Shown here in pieces: positions 16,399-25,526 of a DNA stretch of 64,000 nt. Origin of the DNA: an uncultured Candidatus Melainabacteria bacterium (lineage in GTDB: Bacteria > Cyanobacteriota > Vampirovibrionia > Gastranaerophilales > Gastranaerophilaceae); the NCBI GenBank assembly GCA_934728585.1, contig CAKVDZ010000010.1, positions 4,980-68,979 on the forward strand. Reading direction: 5' to 3'. Below the pieces are notes generated by a model that was not told the origin of the DNA, searched no databases, and saw only the letters and a program-made list of their open reading frames with translations. The first letter of the stretch is position 1, and each line of letters opens with the position of its first letter. The position numbers were made by a program, and so were the translations under genes.

Positions 16399-17943
16399 AT
16401 GTTATCGGTAACACCAATTATTACTCCAAAAATAAAAAATTTAGGTTTTACAAGTGCGCCACCTTGCGTTAATCCTTATTTAAAATCTAAAAAAGACTCT
16501 TTTGAACACGCTAAAATAGAAGCTTCTGATGAAATGAAATCAAAGTTTGAAGCAGGAGATTTAGAACGTCTTGTAAAAAATCCTATCAAATATAAACAAG
16601 CAGAAACACTTGCAAAAACAGCAGTTGAGCCAAAAGAAATTGCATCAAATGTTTTATGGTTTTTTGATGAAAAACTTGATGCTAAAAAACTTACTGAAAA
16701 AATTCTATCAGTACAAGAAAAATGCGGAGAAAATTTAAACAAAATTAATTTCTTTAAAAATGTATATGATTCTTCTGCAATAACAATTAGCGCTGATTTA
16801 AAAAATGGTGGAAAACGCGTTGAAGTTTATGACAAAGATTTTAATTTAGAAACAGCAGAAGTTTTTGAAATTCAAACAAAAAACAATAAAACATTTGAAA
16901 TAAAAAAATCAAAAGATTATAAACACAATACCATTTCAAAAACTCGTAGTGAATTAATCCAAGGTTGGAAAGTTCCTCTTACAGAAGTAATTGTAAAAAA
17001 AGACGATAAAGGTAATATCGTTTACAAAGAAACTTCTGAACAATCTTCTATTAAAGGAATTATGAACACAAAACGTGTTTACACTGACGGAACAGTAAAA
17101 AACATCAGCGAGGGTAAAATCTCTAAAAATGGTGTGGTAACAATTAGAAAAAATCTTGAATCTTTTGACGGAACAAAAACAAATTACGAATATCTTGATG
17201 ACCCTCAAGGTAACAGAATTTCAAAATACAAAATCGTTGATAAAAATGGAAATGTTCTTATGAGCAAAGAACAATATTTTGACGTGATTTCTGAAAACAA
17301 ATTTATTTCATCAGAAAATGGCAAAAATTACGAAATTAACGTAAATGAAAAAGAATTAAATGTAAAAGACTTGCAATCAGGCAAAGAAACAAGCACTGAG
17401 CTTAATACATACTTATTTGGCGACACAAAAGCGTTATTAAAAATTTTAAAACAAATTAAGGGCGATGAATTAATTTCCATGACAGAAAACGTAAAAAGAA
17501 TTTTCACAACCCCTGACGATTTAGGTGCATCTTTCTTTAACCCTGTAAACAAAGACATTACGACATGTGATAACTTGTATACTTTTGTGCATGAATTAGG
17601 TCATGCAAAAGATATGAAAAATTACGACATTACAACTTTCAAAACAAAAGATGCAACAGAAAGTACAAAAATTAGCAAAAATAAAGATTTATTAGAAATT
17701 TATAACAAGGAACGCGACAATTTTAATAAAAATACCTCTGAAACCCAAAGAAATCATGTTGATTACTTTATTTCAAATGTAAGTAACAAGGGCAAAGACG
17801 GAAGTTTTTCAGAAGCTGTTGCAGAAATTAATGCTATGTTGAATACTTACAACTCTGTTGACAGATTTTCAATGCGTTCACAATATTTGCAACAATATTT
17901 TCCAAAAACAATCGCTTGCGTTGCAGAAAAGTTAGCAATCTAA
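16399..17943 (+). CDS. Putative zinc metallopeptidase-like protein with HELGH motif
   Basis: The 514-residue protein is of unknown family. Residues 398-402 read HELGH, the zinc-binding HExxH motif, and a downstream glutamate cluster SEAVAE (around 471-476) could give the third ligand, as in gluzincins. The N-terminal and central parts are lysine-rich with repeated beta-strand-like units of the type YTDGTVKNISEGK and VDKNGNVLM. There is no signal peptide or membrane segment. The N-terminal IKNLGFTSAPP recalls GFKAAQ in the metallophosphatase at 8.2 kb. It stands alone behind a consensus promoter, so strong expression is likely. There is no clear ribosome binding site. It could be an exported toxin-like protease or an intracellular peptidase; neither is proved. 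Confidence 0.65.
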   Translation: MLSVTPIITPKIKNLGFTSAPPCVNPYLKSKKDSFEHAKIEASDEMKSKFEAGDLERLVKNPIKYKQAETLAKTAVEPKEIASNVLWFFDEKLDAKKLTEKILSVQEKCGENLNKINFFKNVYDSSAITISADLKNGGKRVEVYDKDFNLETAEVFEIQTKNNKTFEIKKSKDYKHNTISKTRSELIQGWKVPLTEVIVKKDDKGNIVYKETSEQSSIKGIMNTKRVYTDGTVKNISEGKISKNGVVTIRKNLESFDGTKTNYEYLDDPQGNRISKYKIVDKNGNVLMSKEQYFDVISENKFISSENGKNYEINVNEKELNVKDLQSGKETSTELNTYLFGDTKALLKILKQIKGDELISMTENVKRIFTTPDDLGASFFNPVNKDITTCDNLYTFVHELGHAKDMKNYDITTFKTKDATESTKISKNKDLLEIYNKERDNFNKNTSETQRNHVDYFISNVSNKGKDGSFSEAVAEINAMLNTYNSVDRFSMRSQYLQQYFPKTIACVAEKLAI

Positions 17944-18028
17944 TAAAATCCGCTTATTACTCACAAGCGACAACTCACTATGTCAAATATAAAGTATTTG
18001 TAAAGATATAGAATAAATTTCTTTAGTA

Positions 18029-18036
18029 TGTATAAT
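18029..18036 (+). promoter_or_regulatory. Extended -10 promoter of pxpA
   Basis: TGTATAAT (TG directly before a consensus TATAAT) lies 32 bases before the pxpA ATG, with AGAGGA between as the ribosome binding site. No good -35 box is present, as is common with extended -10 promoters. Confidence 0.5.
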
Positions 18037-18067
18037 AGTATTAATCTAAAATAGAGGAATATTATTT

Positions 18068-18862
18068 ATGCAAGAAACATTAGAAAGAAAACAAATTAAA
18101 AATATCGATTTTAACTGCGATTTAGCTCAAAGTTTCGGTATTTATAAAAACGACGCTGAATTTAATCTTTTGGATTATGTAAGTTCAGTAAATATTTCAT
18201 GCGGTTTTCATGCTGGCGACCCAATGATTATCAAAAATGCTCTTTTACAAGCAAAAGAAAAAAATATTGTAATCGGCGCACACATTGGTTTTAACGACAT
18301 TCAAGGATTTGGATACCGCGAAACTCAATTATCAGAAGAAGAAATTGAAGCAATTGTTATTTACCAAGTTGGTGCAATTTCTTCATTTGCAAAAACTTTT
18401 GGTCTTGAAATTGAACACGTAAGACCACATGGCGCTATGTACAAACAATGCGCAACTGATTTTACTTTCGCTTGTAACGTTGCAAAAGCCGTTAAAAAAT
18501 GCTCTCCATGGCTTGTTTATTACGGTGCAACTGGCGATGTAACTCAAAAGGTTGGCGAATACGTTGGTATTACTGTTGCAGAAGAAATTTTCTTAGACAA
18601 AACTTACAACGCTGACGGTTCTATTGATTTTGACGCAAAAGATAATTCTAATTTAGAATTTAACTTAAATCGTTTAAAACACTTGCTTTCAACAAGCGAA
18701 ATTGATAACAACTTAGGCGGAAAAACAATTGTGAACGCTGATACAATTCATTTTTCAAACAAATATGAAAACTCTATTGAATTGATTAAATCAGCAAAAG
18801 AAATTATAAATCCTGAACCTGTTAACTATATTAAAGTTAAAAATTCAGGTTGGGTAGAATAG
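18068..18862 (+). CDS. pxpA: LamB/YcsF family protein, 5-oxoprolinase subunit A (PxpA)
   Basis: In bacteria PxpA works with PxpB and PxpC to open 5-oxoproline to glutamate with ATP. The 264-residue protein has the full family pattern: DFNCDLAQSFG at residues 10-20, NISCGFHAGDP, IGAHIGFNDIQGFG, HVRPHGAMYKQ and the C-terminal LGGKTIVNADTIHF. The PxpB/PxpC subunits are not next to it; the following gene is yvcK. The conserved aspartate and histidines suggest that it is active. Activity may need partners encoded elsewhere, or it may act on another lactam or carbohydrate-like substrate. Confidence 0.85.
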   Translation: MQETLERKQIKNIDFNCDLAQSFGIYKNDAEFNLLDYVSSVNISCGFHAGDPMIIKNALLQAKEKNIVIGAHIGFNDIQGFGYRETQLSEEEIEAIVIYQVGAISSFAKTFGLEIEHVRPHGAMYKQCATDFTFACNVAKAVKKCSPWLVYYGATGDVTQKVGEYVGITVAEEIFLDKTYNADGSIDFDAKDNSNLEFNLNRLKHLLSTSEIDNNLGGKTIVNADTIHFSNKYENSIELIKSAKEIINPEPVNYIKVKNSGWVE

Positions 18863-18902
18863 ATTATAAATTCTGAAAGTCAGGTATTAAAAGGTATAGA
18901 AG

Positions 18903-20216
18903 ATGGAAAAGAAATTTAAAGACACATTTAAAGATAAAATGAAAGAAGCAGGTTGGTTACTTCCAGGGTTAGAAGTTAAAAGATGGTTTGCGCTTATATT
19001 TTTAGGCTCATTACTAATCACAATCGGCTTGATGATATTATTCAATTTGCGTCCAGTATATTTCATTATGGAATTTATTCGCAAAATCGCAGTCACAGTG
19101 CCAACTGACATTTTATCAGTTGTAGTAACTGTTTTAGGTGCATACTTATTCTTTAAAGGTTGGCAAAAAACAAACCTTTCAATGCTTGATTTACACAATG
19201 GCAAAGAAAAAAATACTCTTTTAGAAACTTTATACAGAAGAAGAAAATTAAATCGTGGACCTAAAATCGTTGCAGTTGGTGGCGGTACAGGTTTATCAAT
19301 GTTATTAAAAGGTATTAAAAAAATTACAAATAATATTACAGCAGTTGTAACCGTTGGCGACGACGGCGGTAGCTCTGGTAGATTAAGAGAAGAAATGGGT
19401 GTTCTACCTCCAGGAGATATCAGAAACTGTATTGCTGCTTTGGCAGATGACGAAGATTTGGTAACAAAATTATTCCAATACCGTTTTAAATCAGGTGAAG
19501 GTTTAGAAGGACATAGCTTTGGTAACTTGTTCTTAACTGCTTTATGCTCAATCACTGGTGATATGGTAAGAGCTGTTAAAGAATCTTCAAACGTATTGTC
19601 AATCAGAGGTCGCGTATTGCCATCAACATTAGATGATATGCGTCTTGCCGCTGAATTTGAAGACGGAACTATCGTTCATGGTGAATCTTCAATTCCTGAA
19701 GTTCACAAAAAAATTAAAAGATTATTTACAGAACCAGCTGATTGCAAAGCCTTGGAAGATGTTATTTTGGCAATCAAAGATGCTGATTTAATTATTTTAG
19801 GACCTGGAAGTCTTTATACAAGCGTTATTCCTAACCTTTTAATTAAAGAAATTTCTGAAGAAATTGTTAAATCTTCTGCTAAGAAAATATATGTATGTAA
19901 CATTATGACTCAACCTGGAGAAACAGATAATTTTGCTGTTTCTGACCACATCAACGCTTTATACAAACACGCAAACAGCGACAAATTAATTGATGCGGTT
20001 CTTGTAAATAATGTTTTACCACAAAATATGGCTGACAAATACGAAAAATGTGGTCAAATGCCAGTTATTCTTGATAGATACAACATTAAAGTTGATATTG
20101 TTGAAAAGAAATTGATTGAAGAAAGCAAAGAGGGTCTTGTAAGACACAGCTCTCATCGTGTTGCAAGAGCAATCTATTACTGGTTTAGAAAACAACAAAA
20201 AAGTAATAAAAAATAA
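18903..20216 (+). CDS. yvcK: YvcK/CofD-like protein with two N-terminal membrane segments
   Basis: The 437-residue protein has two hydrophobic segments (about 27-46 and 60-80) and a CofD-like domain from about residue 119. That domain has the nucleotide-sugar-binding glycine loop VAVGGGTGLS, then TVGDDGGSSGRLR, LPPGDIRNC and LGPGSLYTSVIPNLL. YvcK proteins bind UDP-sugars and are needed for normal cell shape and for growth on gluconeogenic carbon sources in Bacillus; they are not true 2-phospholactate transferases. The membrane-anchored form is typical of cyanobacteria and some Firmicutes. AAAGG lies before the ATG. It probably shares a transcript with pxpA and with the downstream membrane protein. 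Confidence 0.88.
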   Translation: MEKKFKDTFKDKMKEAGWLLPGLEVKRWFALIFLGSLLITIGLMILFNLRPVYFIMEFIRKIAVTVPTDILSVVVTVLGAYLFFKGWQKTNLSMLDLHNGKEKNTLLETLYRRRKLNRGPKIVAVGGGTGLSMLLKGIKKITNNITAVVTVGDDGGSSGRLREEMGVLPPGDIRNCIAALADDEDLVTKLFQYRFKSGEGLEGHSFGNLFLTALCSITGDMVRAVKESSNVLSIRGRVLPSTLDDMRLAAEFEDGTIVHGESSIPEVHKKIKRLFTEPADCKALEDVILAIKDADLIILGPGSLYTSVIPNLLIKEISEEIVKSSAKKIYVCNIMTQPGETDNFAVSDHINALYKHANSDKLIDAVLVNNVLPQNMADKYEKCGQMPVILDRYNIKVDIVEKKLIEESKEGLVRHSSHRVARAIYYWFRKQQKSNKK

Positions 20217-20241
20217 TATAATTAAATAATGGAGAAAGACT

Positions 20242-21150
20242 TTGTATAAATTTATCAAAATGTCGATTAATGCGACTATCAGTGCGTTTAAAGGATTACA
20301 GTTCGTTTTAATTCTTATGTCATTACTAACAATGATTGATTTCATTTTGCAACTAATGACAATCAAACTTCCAGAACAAATCCAAATCGTTTTTGATACA
20401 ATGTACAATTTTCAAAGTAACTTCTATAAGCCTAATTTAGCTATAATTCCTGTTGATTTCACTCTTGCTGTTGTCACAATTGAAATGATGATTTTAGCAG
20501 GTTTAATCGTTTATATAATAAATTTCATTATTGAATTTGAAAAAATATTTGACAATGTCTATAAAGATGGAGTTAGAAGATACGAAACAAAATTTAATCA
20601 AAATCTTGAAAAAAATGTTGAAAGAATTGAAAAAAATAACAAACAGTTCACTTTATATTTCACAATGAATATGGAACAAGTTGTAGATAATTTTGCTGTT
20701 ATTGAAAATCAAAAAGTTGATATTCCAACAAAATTAATCGAATATCGTACACTACTTAGAAACACTTTACTACAAAATTTTAAAATGACTTATTCTCAAC
20801 TTGAAAGTGGCATGTTGATTTACTTTGAAGATTTTGGCGATTGCAACAAAATTTTTGATAAAATATTTGAATTTAGCGCTCAAACAAAAGAAGAATTAAA
20901 AAAATTGAAAATAAAGTTTCGCTTAAATTCAGCAGTATGTATTGCAAATAGAACAACAGACAAAGAAACTTACTTGCCAAAACTTAAAAAACTTATTTCA
21001 ATCGCTTTGCCAAATAAAATTATGGCTTTAGCTGATTTCAAAAATAAGTACGAAACATTAAAAGAAAAATCATATAAAATTTCAGAACTTGGCGAATATA
21101 GCCTAAACAATGAAGCTATTGATGTTTACACTTTAGAAAAAGCTCTTTAA
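20242..21150 (+). CDS. Membrane protein with a degenerate class III cyclase-like domain
   Basis: A TTG start is supported by GGAGA six bases upstream. The 302-residue protein has two membrane segments (about 17-43 and 67-95) and then a soluble region. Its C-terminal half follows the strand and helix pattern of nucleotide cyclase homology domains: GMLIYFEDFGDCNKIFDKI, FRLNSAVCIANR, then LGEYSLNNEAIDVYTLE, which matches the usual LGE..LKG...PV.VY ending. The metal-binding aspartates and the catalytic Asn/Arg of active cyclases are not evident. It may be a non-catalytic sensor or scaffold. The assignment rests on pattern only. It converges with the next gene with a four-base overlap. Confidence 0.55.
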   Translation: MYKFIKMSINATISAFKGLQFVLILMSLLTMIDFILQLMTIKLPEQIQIVFDTMYNFQSNFYKPNLAIIPVDFTLAVVTIEMMILAGLIVYIINFIIEFEKIFDNVYKDGVRRYETKFNQNLEKNVERIEKNNKQFTLYFTMNMEQVVDNFAVIENQKVDIPTKLIEYRTLLRNTLLQNFKMTYSQLESGMLIYFEDFGDCNKIFDKIFEFSAQTKEELKKLKIKFRLNSAVCIANRTTDKETYLPKLKKLISIALPNKIMALADFKNKYETLKEKSYKISELGEYSLNNEAIDVYTLEKAL

Positions 21151-22625
21151 TCATCAATTGGCTGGCTACCGATAGAAATTGTTGCGTCAATTTCAATAGT
21201 ATGCCTAATAATCGCGTGCGACATTAATAACAAGTACGGATTAATTTGATTTACATTGGATAAATTAACTTTTGCCTTTGGATTTATCGTTTCTAATTGT
21301 TCTTGCGGTTTTTGCTCTTTAATATCGATTACTGTTTGCATGGAATGTTGAGTGCCATCTTTTTGCAAACGTTTAAACAATTCTTTTTTAGGAAATTTTT
21401 CAGAACAAACAATTTCAATATCAACTGAATTTGTAGAAACAAGGCTTACTGTTGCTTGCAAATTACCGTAATTTACTGTTGTAATAAGGATTTTGATAAA
21501 AGTATCTGCCTCTGGAGTTTCTTCATTTTGTTCAATTTCCAAATCAAAACCAACTCCTTCTTGCAAAGGAAGCCAAGGCAAATATAAAAGCATTAAATTT
21601 TTTAGAGTTTGCGTTGCATCATTTTGAGAAGAAGCTGAAACACTTGCATTAATAACATTTACAGTTTCTTGCAAAGGTTTTATGTCCGTCATGCCTTGTG
21701 CAGTTGCCATTGTCATCATAGAAACCATTTTATTCATCGCAATCTTGCTATTTTTTTGCAAAAAAGCTGAAACATTCGACAAATTCACATTTGAATTAAG
21801 TTGAGATGCCAATTGTTTTTTAAAATTCGCCAATTCTTCAGGCGTCATACCTTGTGTTTTTTGGTTATTAGCCTGAATTTGTTGTGCCCATTCCATATCC
21901 TCCGCAGTTTGAGCTTGCATATTATTAAACATAATATTGTTATGTCGAATATTATTTCTAACTGCATTATTTAGCTGTTTATGCGGATTATTTAAAGCTT
22001 CATGGCGAATGTGCTGTTTTGTATTTTGAATTAAATTGTCAGCCTTATTAAACACTTTATCTTGCATAAATTGTTTTTTGTCATTTAAAAGTTCAGGTGC
22101 TTTATTTTCTTGATTGTTCAATTCATTTTTAAAAACATCTCTATCTGGCTTCACTAATGGTCTTTGAGATGGCTTATCACCTATATCTGGACGATTAGGA
22201 TTGTTCGGATTATTTGGGTTATGATTTGGTCTGTTTGGAACATTTTCATTTGTTGGTGGTTTTGGTTGTTGCGGTTGATTTGGAATATTTGGGTTTTGTG
22301 GTATATTTTGCTCTGGCATAGGATTCAATTGAGGCATTTTACCGTTATTTTGAACCATTACCAACAATTCCACCATGTTTTTAGGTAGATTTAATAAATT
22401 TTTCACATAAACAGCTCTATCTATACTTGCAAGGTTGTTCATTCTAAGCTGTTGAGGATTTATATACTGCCTTTGATAATTATTAATAATGTTATTGTGC
22501 GTTTTTTGAACTAAATTATTCACAGCAGAACCAGATGATGAATCAGGGTTAATACTAGCTTTTGCGCTTTGCAAATTCATCATTTTTTGGTTTAATTTTA
22601 ATTTTAGCCAATTAACATTTTCCAT
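21147..22625 (-). CDS. Asn/Pro/Gln-rich protein, possible FliK-like C-terminal domain
   Basis: The 492-residue protein has an N-terminal helical part, then a low-complexity tract rich in Asn, Pro and Gln (about 105-160). A middle Asn/Gln-rich region follows, and then an apparently folded C-terminal domain (about 330-445). The C-terminal part shows LLYLPWLPLQE and then YGNLQATVSLVSTNSVDIEIV. That is the general pattern of the flagellar hook-length-control (FliK) C-terminal domain and its relatives. There is no signal peptide. It is the last gene of an mnmE-ribE-ribBA-acetyltransferase run. A sigma-28-like factor is encoded 10 kb away, but no other flagellar gene was seen. Function remains open. 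Confidence 0.55.
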   Translation of the reverse strand: MENVNWLKLKLNQKMMNLQSAKASINPDSSSGSAVNNLVQKTHNNIINNYQRQYINPQQLRMNNLASIDRAVYVKNLLNLPKNMVELLVMVQNNGKMPQLNPMPEQNIPQNPNIPNQPQQPKPPTNENVPNRPNHNPNNPNNPNRPDIGDKPSQRPLVKPDRDVFKNELNNQENKAPELLNDKKQFMQDKVFNKADNLIQNTKQHIRHEALNNPHKQLNNAVRNNIRHNNIMFNNMQAQTAEDMEWAQQIQANNQKTQGMTPEELANFKKQLASQLNSNVNLSNVSAFLQKNSKIAMNKMVSMMTMATAQGMTDIKPLQETVNVINASVSASSQNDATQTLKNLMLLYLPWLPLQEGVGFDLEIEQNEETPEADTFIKILITTVNYGNLQATVSLVSTNSVDIEIVCSEKFPKKELFKRLQKDGTQHSMQTVIDIKEQKPQEQLETINPKAKVNLSNVNQINPYLLLMSHAIIRHTIEIDATISIGSQPIDD

Positions 22626-22661
22626 AATTTATACATGCCATTATTGAAATGTTTTATAACA

Positions 22662-23648
22662 CTACATTATAGGCAAATATGATTGAGGGTAGCTGTAATC
22701 TTCTTTAAAACCTATATGTCTGTACATTTTTAGTGCAGGAATATTATTTGTTTCTGCTGATACGTTCACTTCAGTAAAATCTCTTTCACCTGATTGAACT
22801 TTTTTCAAAAGTGTTTCAACAGATTTTTTAATCAAATATTTTGCCAAACCTTTGCCTTGATGTTCTTTTGCAATTGAAACAAGCGGAATATTTGCAATTC
22901 TACCGCCTGTGATGTTTGTAAAGCAGAACCCACAAGGTCTACCATTGTGTAGTAAAACGCTTGTTGCTTCTGGTAAAAATTCACCATAAATACCATTTAC
23001 GACTTTATCTAAAATGTCATTTGTACCCTCGACAGATTTATAACGAGGGTCAAATAACGCATCAGAAGCTGTTGAAAATCCTTCGTGAATAACTTCTACA
23101 GCTCTGTCAAAATACATATCTTCCCAAGTTGTAATAGTATAACTTTCATCTTGAGGAGTTTTTGCAACACTGTTTAAAATTTCTTCTGAATTTTTGTTAT
23201 CCATCATAAATCTCAAAACTGCAAGACCTACAAATTTGAAACCAAAATGAGCAATATCGCTTGTAAAATCTGATTGTATACCTAATAATGGATAACAAAC
23301 AACTTTTTCTTTTCTTTCAGCTTCTGTTTCTTGCATAAATCTTTCCATCAATTTTTTACGTTTGTTTAACAAGTCTTCATTACCCAAACAGTGAATAACA
23401 TTTAACTCAATAGATTCAGAGATTGCAGAAGTATAAACTAAAAACGCAGTTGGAATATGGTTTTCCAACAATACAATACATTTAATGTATTCTTTTTCTA
23501 CGGCATCAACAAAGTCTTGATATTCTAAAGGATCAAGTTCAAACATATAATCATTTCTAGCTGAAGCACGAAAATCATTATATACGCCTGTAAAAATTTT
23601 ATACAGGTTAGAATTAAGCATTTGTGTTTCGTAGTTTGCGTTTTCCAT
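22662..23648 (-). CDS. GNAT-family N-acetyltransferase
   Basis: The 328-residue protein ends in a GNAT domain (about 170-320). The acetyl-CoA-binding loop is VSIAKEHQGKGLAKYLI (R/Q-x-x-G-x-G/A type), followed by a strand with VNVSAETNNIPALKMYRHIGF. The N-terminal half may be a second, degenerate GNAT fold, as in tandem-GNAT proteins. Substrate is unknown. AAAGGA lies six bases before the ATG. It follows ribBA closely and is probably co-transcribed with it, although riboflavin synthesis does not need an acetyltransferase. Confidence 0.8.
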   Translation of the reverse strand: MENANYETQMLNSNLYKIFTGVYNDFRASARNDYMFELDPLEYQDFVDAVEKEYIKCIVLLENHIPTAFLVYTSAISESIELNVIHCLGNEDLLNKRKKLMERFMQETEAERKEKVVCYPLLGIQSDFTSDIAHFGFKFVGLAVLRFMMDNKNSEEILNSVAKTPQDESYTITTWEDMYFDRAVEVIHEGFSTASDALFDPRYKSVEGTNDILDKVVNGIYGEFLPEATSVLLHNGRPCGFCFTNITGGRIANIPLVSIAKEHQGKGLAKYLIKKSVETLLKKVQSGERDFTEVNVSAETNNIPALKMYRHIGFKEDYSYPQSYLPIM

Positions 23649-23658
23649 AAATTTTCCT

Positions 23659-24867
23659 TTATAAAGTATGATGCATTTTTTCTTTTTTTGTATCTAGATA
23701 TCTTTTATTATATTCCGTAATTTCAGATTTTATATGCACTATATCGTGTATTTTTAGTCCATATCCCTCTAAACCTACAATTTTTTTAGGATTATTAGTG
23801 ATTAAATTAAACGTTGTAAACCCTATATCACGTATAATTTGGGCACCTACACCATAATCTCTTAAATCTTCTTTAAACCCTAAAGAAAGATTTGCTTGAA
23901 TTGTATCTTCACCCTTTTCTTGAAGTGAATAAGCTTTAATTTTATTAACTAAGCCGATGCCACGACCCTCATGATCATGCATATAAACAAGAGCGCCTTT
24001 TCCGTATTCATCAATCATCTTTAAAGCACCATGCAACTGTGAATTACAATCACATTTCAAGCTGTGGAATACGTCACCTGTAAGGCATTCAGAATGAACT
24101 CTTATTAGTGGCATTTTATCGCTTCCATCATCTTTTATAAGCGCAACATGTTCATGCCCGTTAACGTGATTTACGTAACCATAAATTTTAAAATCACCAA
24201 ATTTTGTTGGCAAAAACGCTTCTGCTTCGCGAGTTACAAGTTTTTCTGATTGCAAACGGTAAGCGATTAATTCAGAAACTGAAATAAATTTGAACCCGTG
24301 TTCATCAGCAAATTTTCTTAAATCATCTCGACGCGCCATTGAACCATCTTCGTTCATAATTTCACACATAGCACCAGCGTGAATATGACCTGCCAACATA
24401 GCCATATCAACACAAGCCTCTGTATGACCAATTCTTGTAAGCACTCCACCTTTTTTAGCCACACATGGGAATACATGTCCTGGACGACGTAAATCTTGTG
24501 GCCTTGCGTCTGGTGCAATTGCAACTTCAATTGTTTTTGCTCTATCGAATGCTGAAATACCTGTTGTTACGCCAAAACTTTCTGACGCATCAACACTTAA
24601 AGTAAAAGCTGTTCTCATTTTTTCAGTATTATTTTGAACCATTTGAGGCAATTCTAAATTTTTTGCAATTTCATCTGAAATAGCAAGACAAATCAACCCT
24701 CTGCACTCTTTTGCCATGAAATTAATAATTTCTGGAGTAACGCATTGAGCAGAGCATAACAAATCACCCTCGTTTTCTCTGTCCTCATCGTCAGCAACGA
24801 CAATTGGTTTACCTTGTCGAAAATCTTTTATTGCATCTTCAATTTTATCAAATTTAAAATTGTCCAT
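23659..24867 (-). CDS. ribBA: Bifunctional DHBP synthase / GTP cyclohydrolase II (RibBA)
   Basis: This enzyme makes both starting compounds of riboflavin: 3,4-dihydroxy-2-butanone 4-phosphate and the pyrimidine from GTP. The N-terminal RibB half has DDEDRENEGDL, GVTTGISA and GHTEACVDMA. The C-terminal RibA half has IRVHSECLTGDVFHSLKCDC (zinc cysteines) and YMHDHEGRGIGL. At 402 residues the length fits the fused form. Its ATG overlaps the ribE stop by one base (TAATG), showing translational coupling. ribD and ribH are not in the window. Confidence 0.96.
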   Translation of the reverse strand: MDNFKFDKIEDAIKDFRQGKPIVVADDEDRENEGDLLCSAQCVTPEIINFMAKECRGLICLAISDEIAKNLELPQMVQNNTEKMRTAFTLSVDASESFGVTTGISAFDRAKTIEVAIAPDARPQDLRRPGHVFPCVAKKGGVLTRIGHTEACVDMAMLAGHIHAGAMCEIMNEDGSMARRDDLRKFADEHGFKFISVSELIAYRLQSEKLVTREAEAFLPTKFGDFKIYGYVNHVNGHEHVALIKDDGSDKMPLIRVHSECLTGDVFHSLKCDCNSQLHGALKMIDEYGKGALVYMHDHEGRGIGLVNKIKAYSLQEKGEDTIQANLSLGFKEDLRDYGVGAQIIRDIGFTTFNLITNNPKKIVGLEGYGLKIHDIVHIKSEITEYNKRYLDTKKEKMHHTL

Positions 24868-25508
24868 TACATAAACCCATTTTCTCTTAAAAAATCTTCT
24901 GAAATCATTGATGTTGTTTTTTCATTCAATAAAAACTTTTCAATATATTTTGCAAATACGTCTGTTTCAATATTTACAACATTACCTGTTTTTAAGTCAG
25001 ATAAATTTGTATTTTCAAAAGTATGCGGAATAACAGCAACTGTTACCATTTTATCATTAATATCAGCAACCGTAAGACTTATACCGTTTATTGTGATAGA
25101 ACCTTTTTTTACAACATAACGGCTTGCTTCTTCTGCAACTTCAAATTTCATAGTGTAAAAATCAGATTCTTTTTGTGATGAAACAAGTTTTGCAACACTA
25201 TCAACGTGACCAGAAACAATATGACCGCCAATGCGTTCATTAAGTGTTAATGCGCGTTCTAGATTAACTTTTTCACCTTTTTTTAATGTAGAAAAATTGG
25301 TAACATTTAAAGTTTCATTTGAAACTTCTGCAGTAAAACTATTTTCACTCATTTCAACGACAGTTTGGCAAACACCATTTATAGCAATAGAATCGCCTAT
25401 TTTAGTGTCGTTTAAAACTTTATTACAAGAAACAGTAATTTCTGCACCGTTTGAAATTTGTTTAAAATCTTTTACTATGCCAATTTCTTCAATAATACCA
25501 GTGAACAT
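24867..25508 (-). CDS. ribE: Riboflavin synthase alpha chain (RibE)
   Basis: Riboflavin synthase dismutates two molecules of 6,7-dimethyl-8-ribityllumazine. The 213-residue protein consists of two similar lumazine-binding barrels. The first starts MFTGIIEEIGIV and contains IAINGVCQTV. The second starts near GGHIVSGHVD and contains ITINGISLTV, followed by PHTFENTNL. Length and duplication are typical. It lies 18 bases downstream of mnmE and overlaps ribBA by one base, so there is no room for an FMN riboswitch in front of it. Confidence 0.95.
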   Translation of the reverse strand: MFTGIIEEIGIVKDFKQISNGAEITVSCNKVLNDTKIGDSIAINGVCQTVVEMSENSFTAEVSNETLNVTNFSTLKKGEKVNLERALTLNERIGGHIVSGHVDSVAKLVSSQKESDFYTMKFEVAEEASRYVVKKGSITINGISLTVADINDKMVTVAVIPHTFENTNLSDLKTGNVVNIETDVFAKYIEKFLLNEKTTSMISEDFLRENGFM

Positions 25509-25526
25509 AACTCCATTGTACCATAA

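Noticed and set aside
25509..25526. FMN riboswitch before ribE
   Set aside because: Only 18 bases separate mnmE and ribE, far too short for the element.
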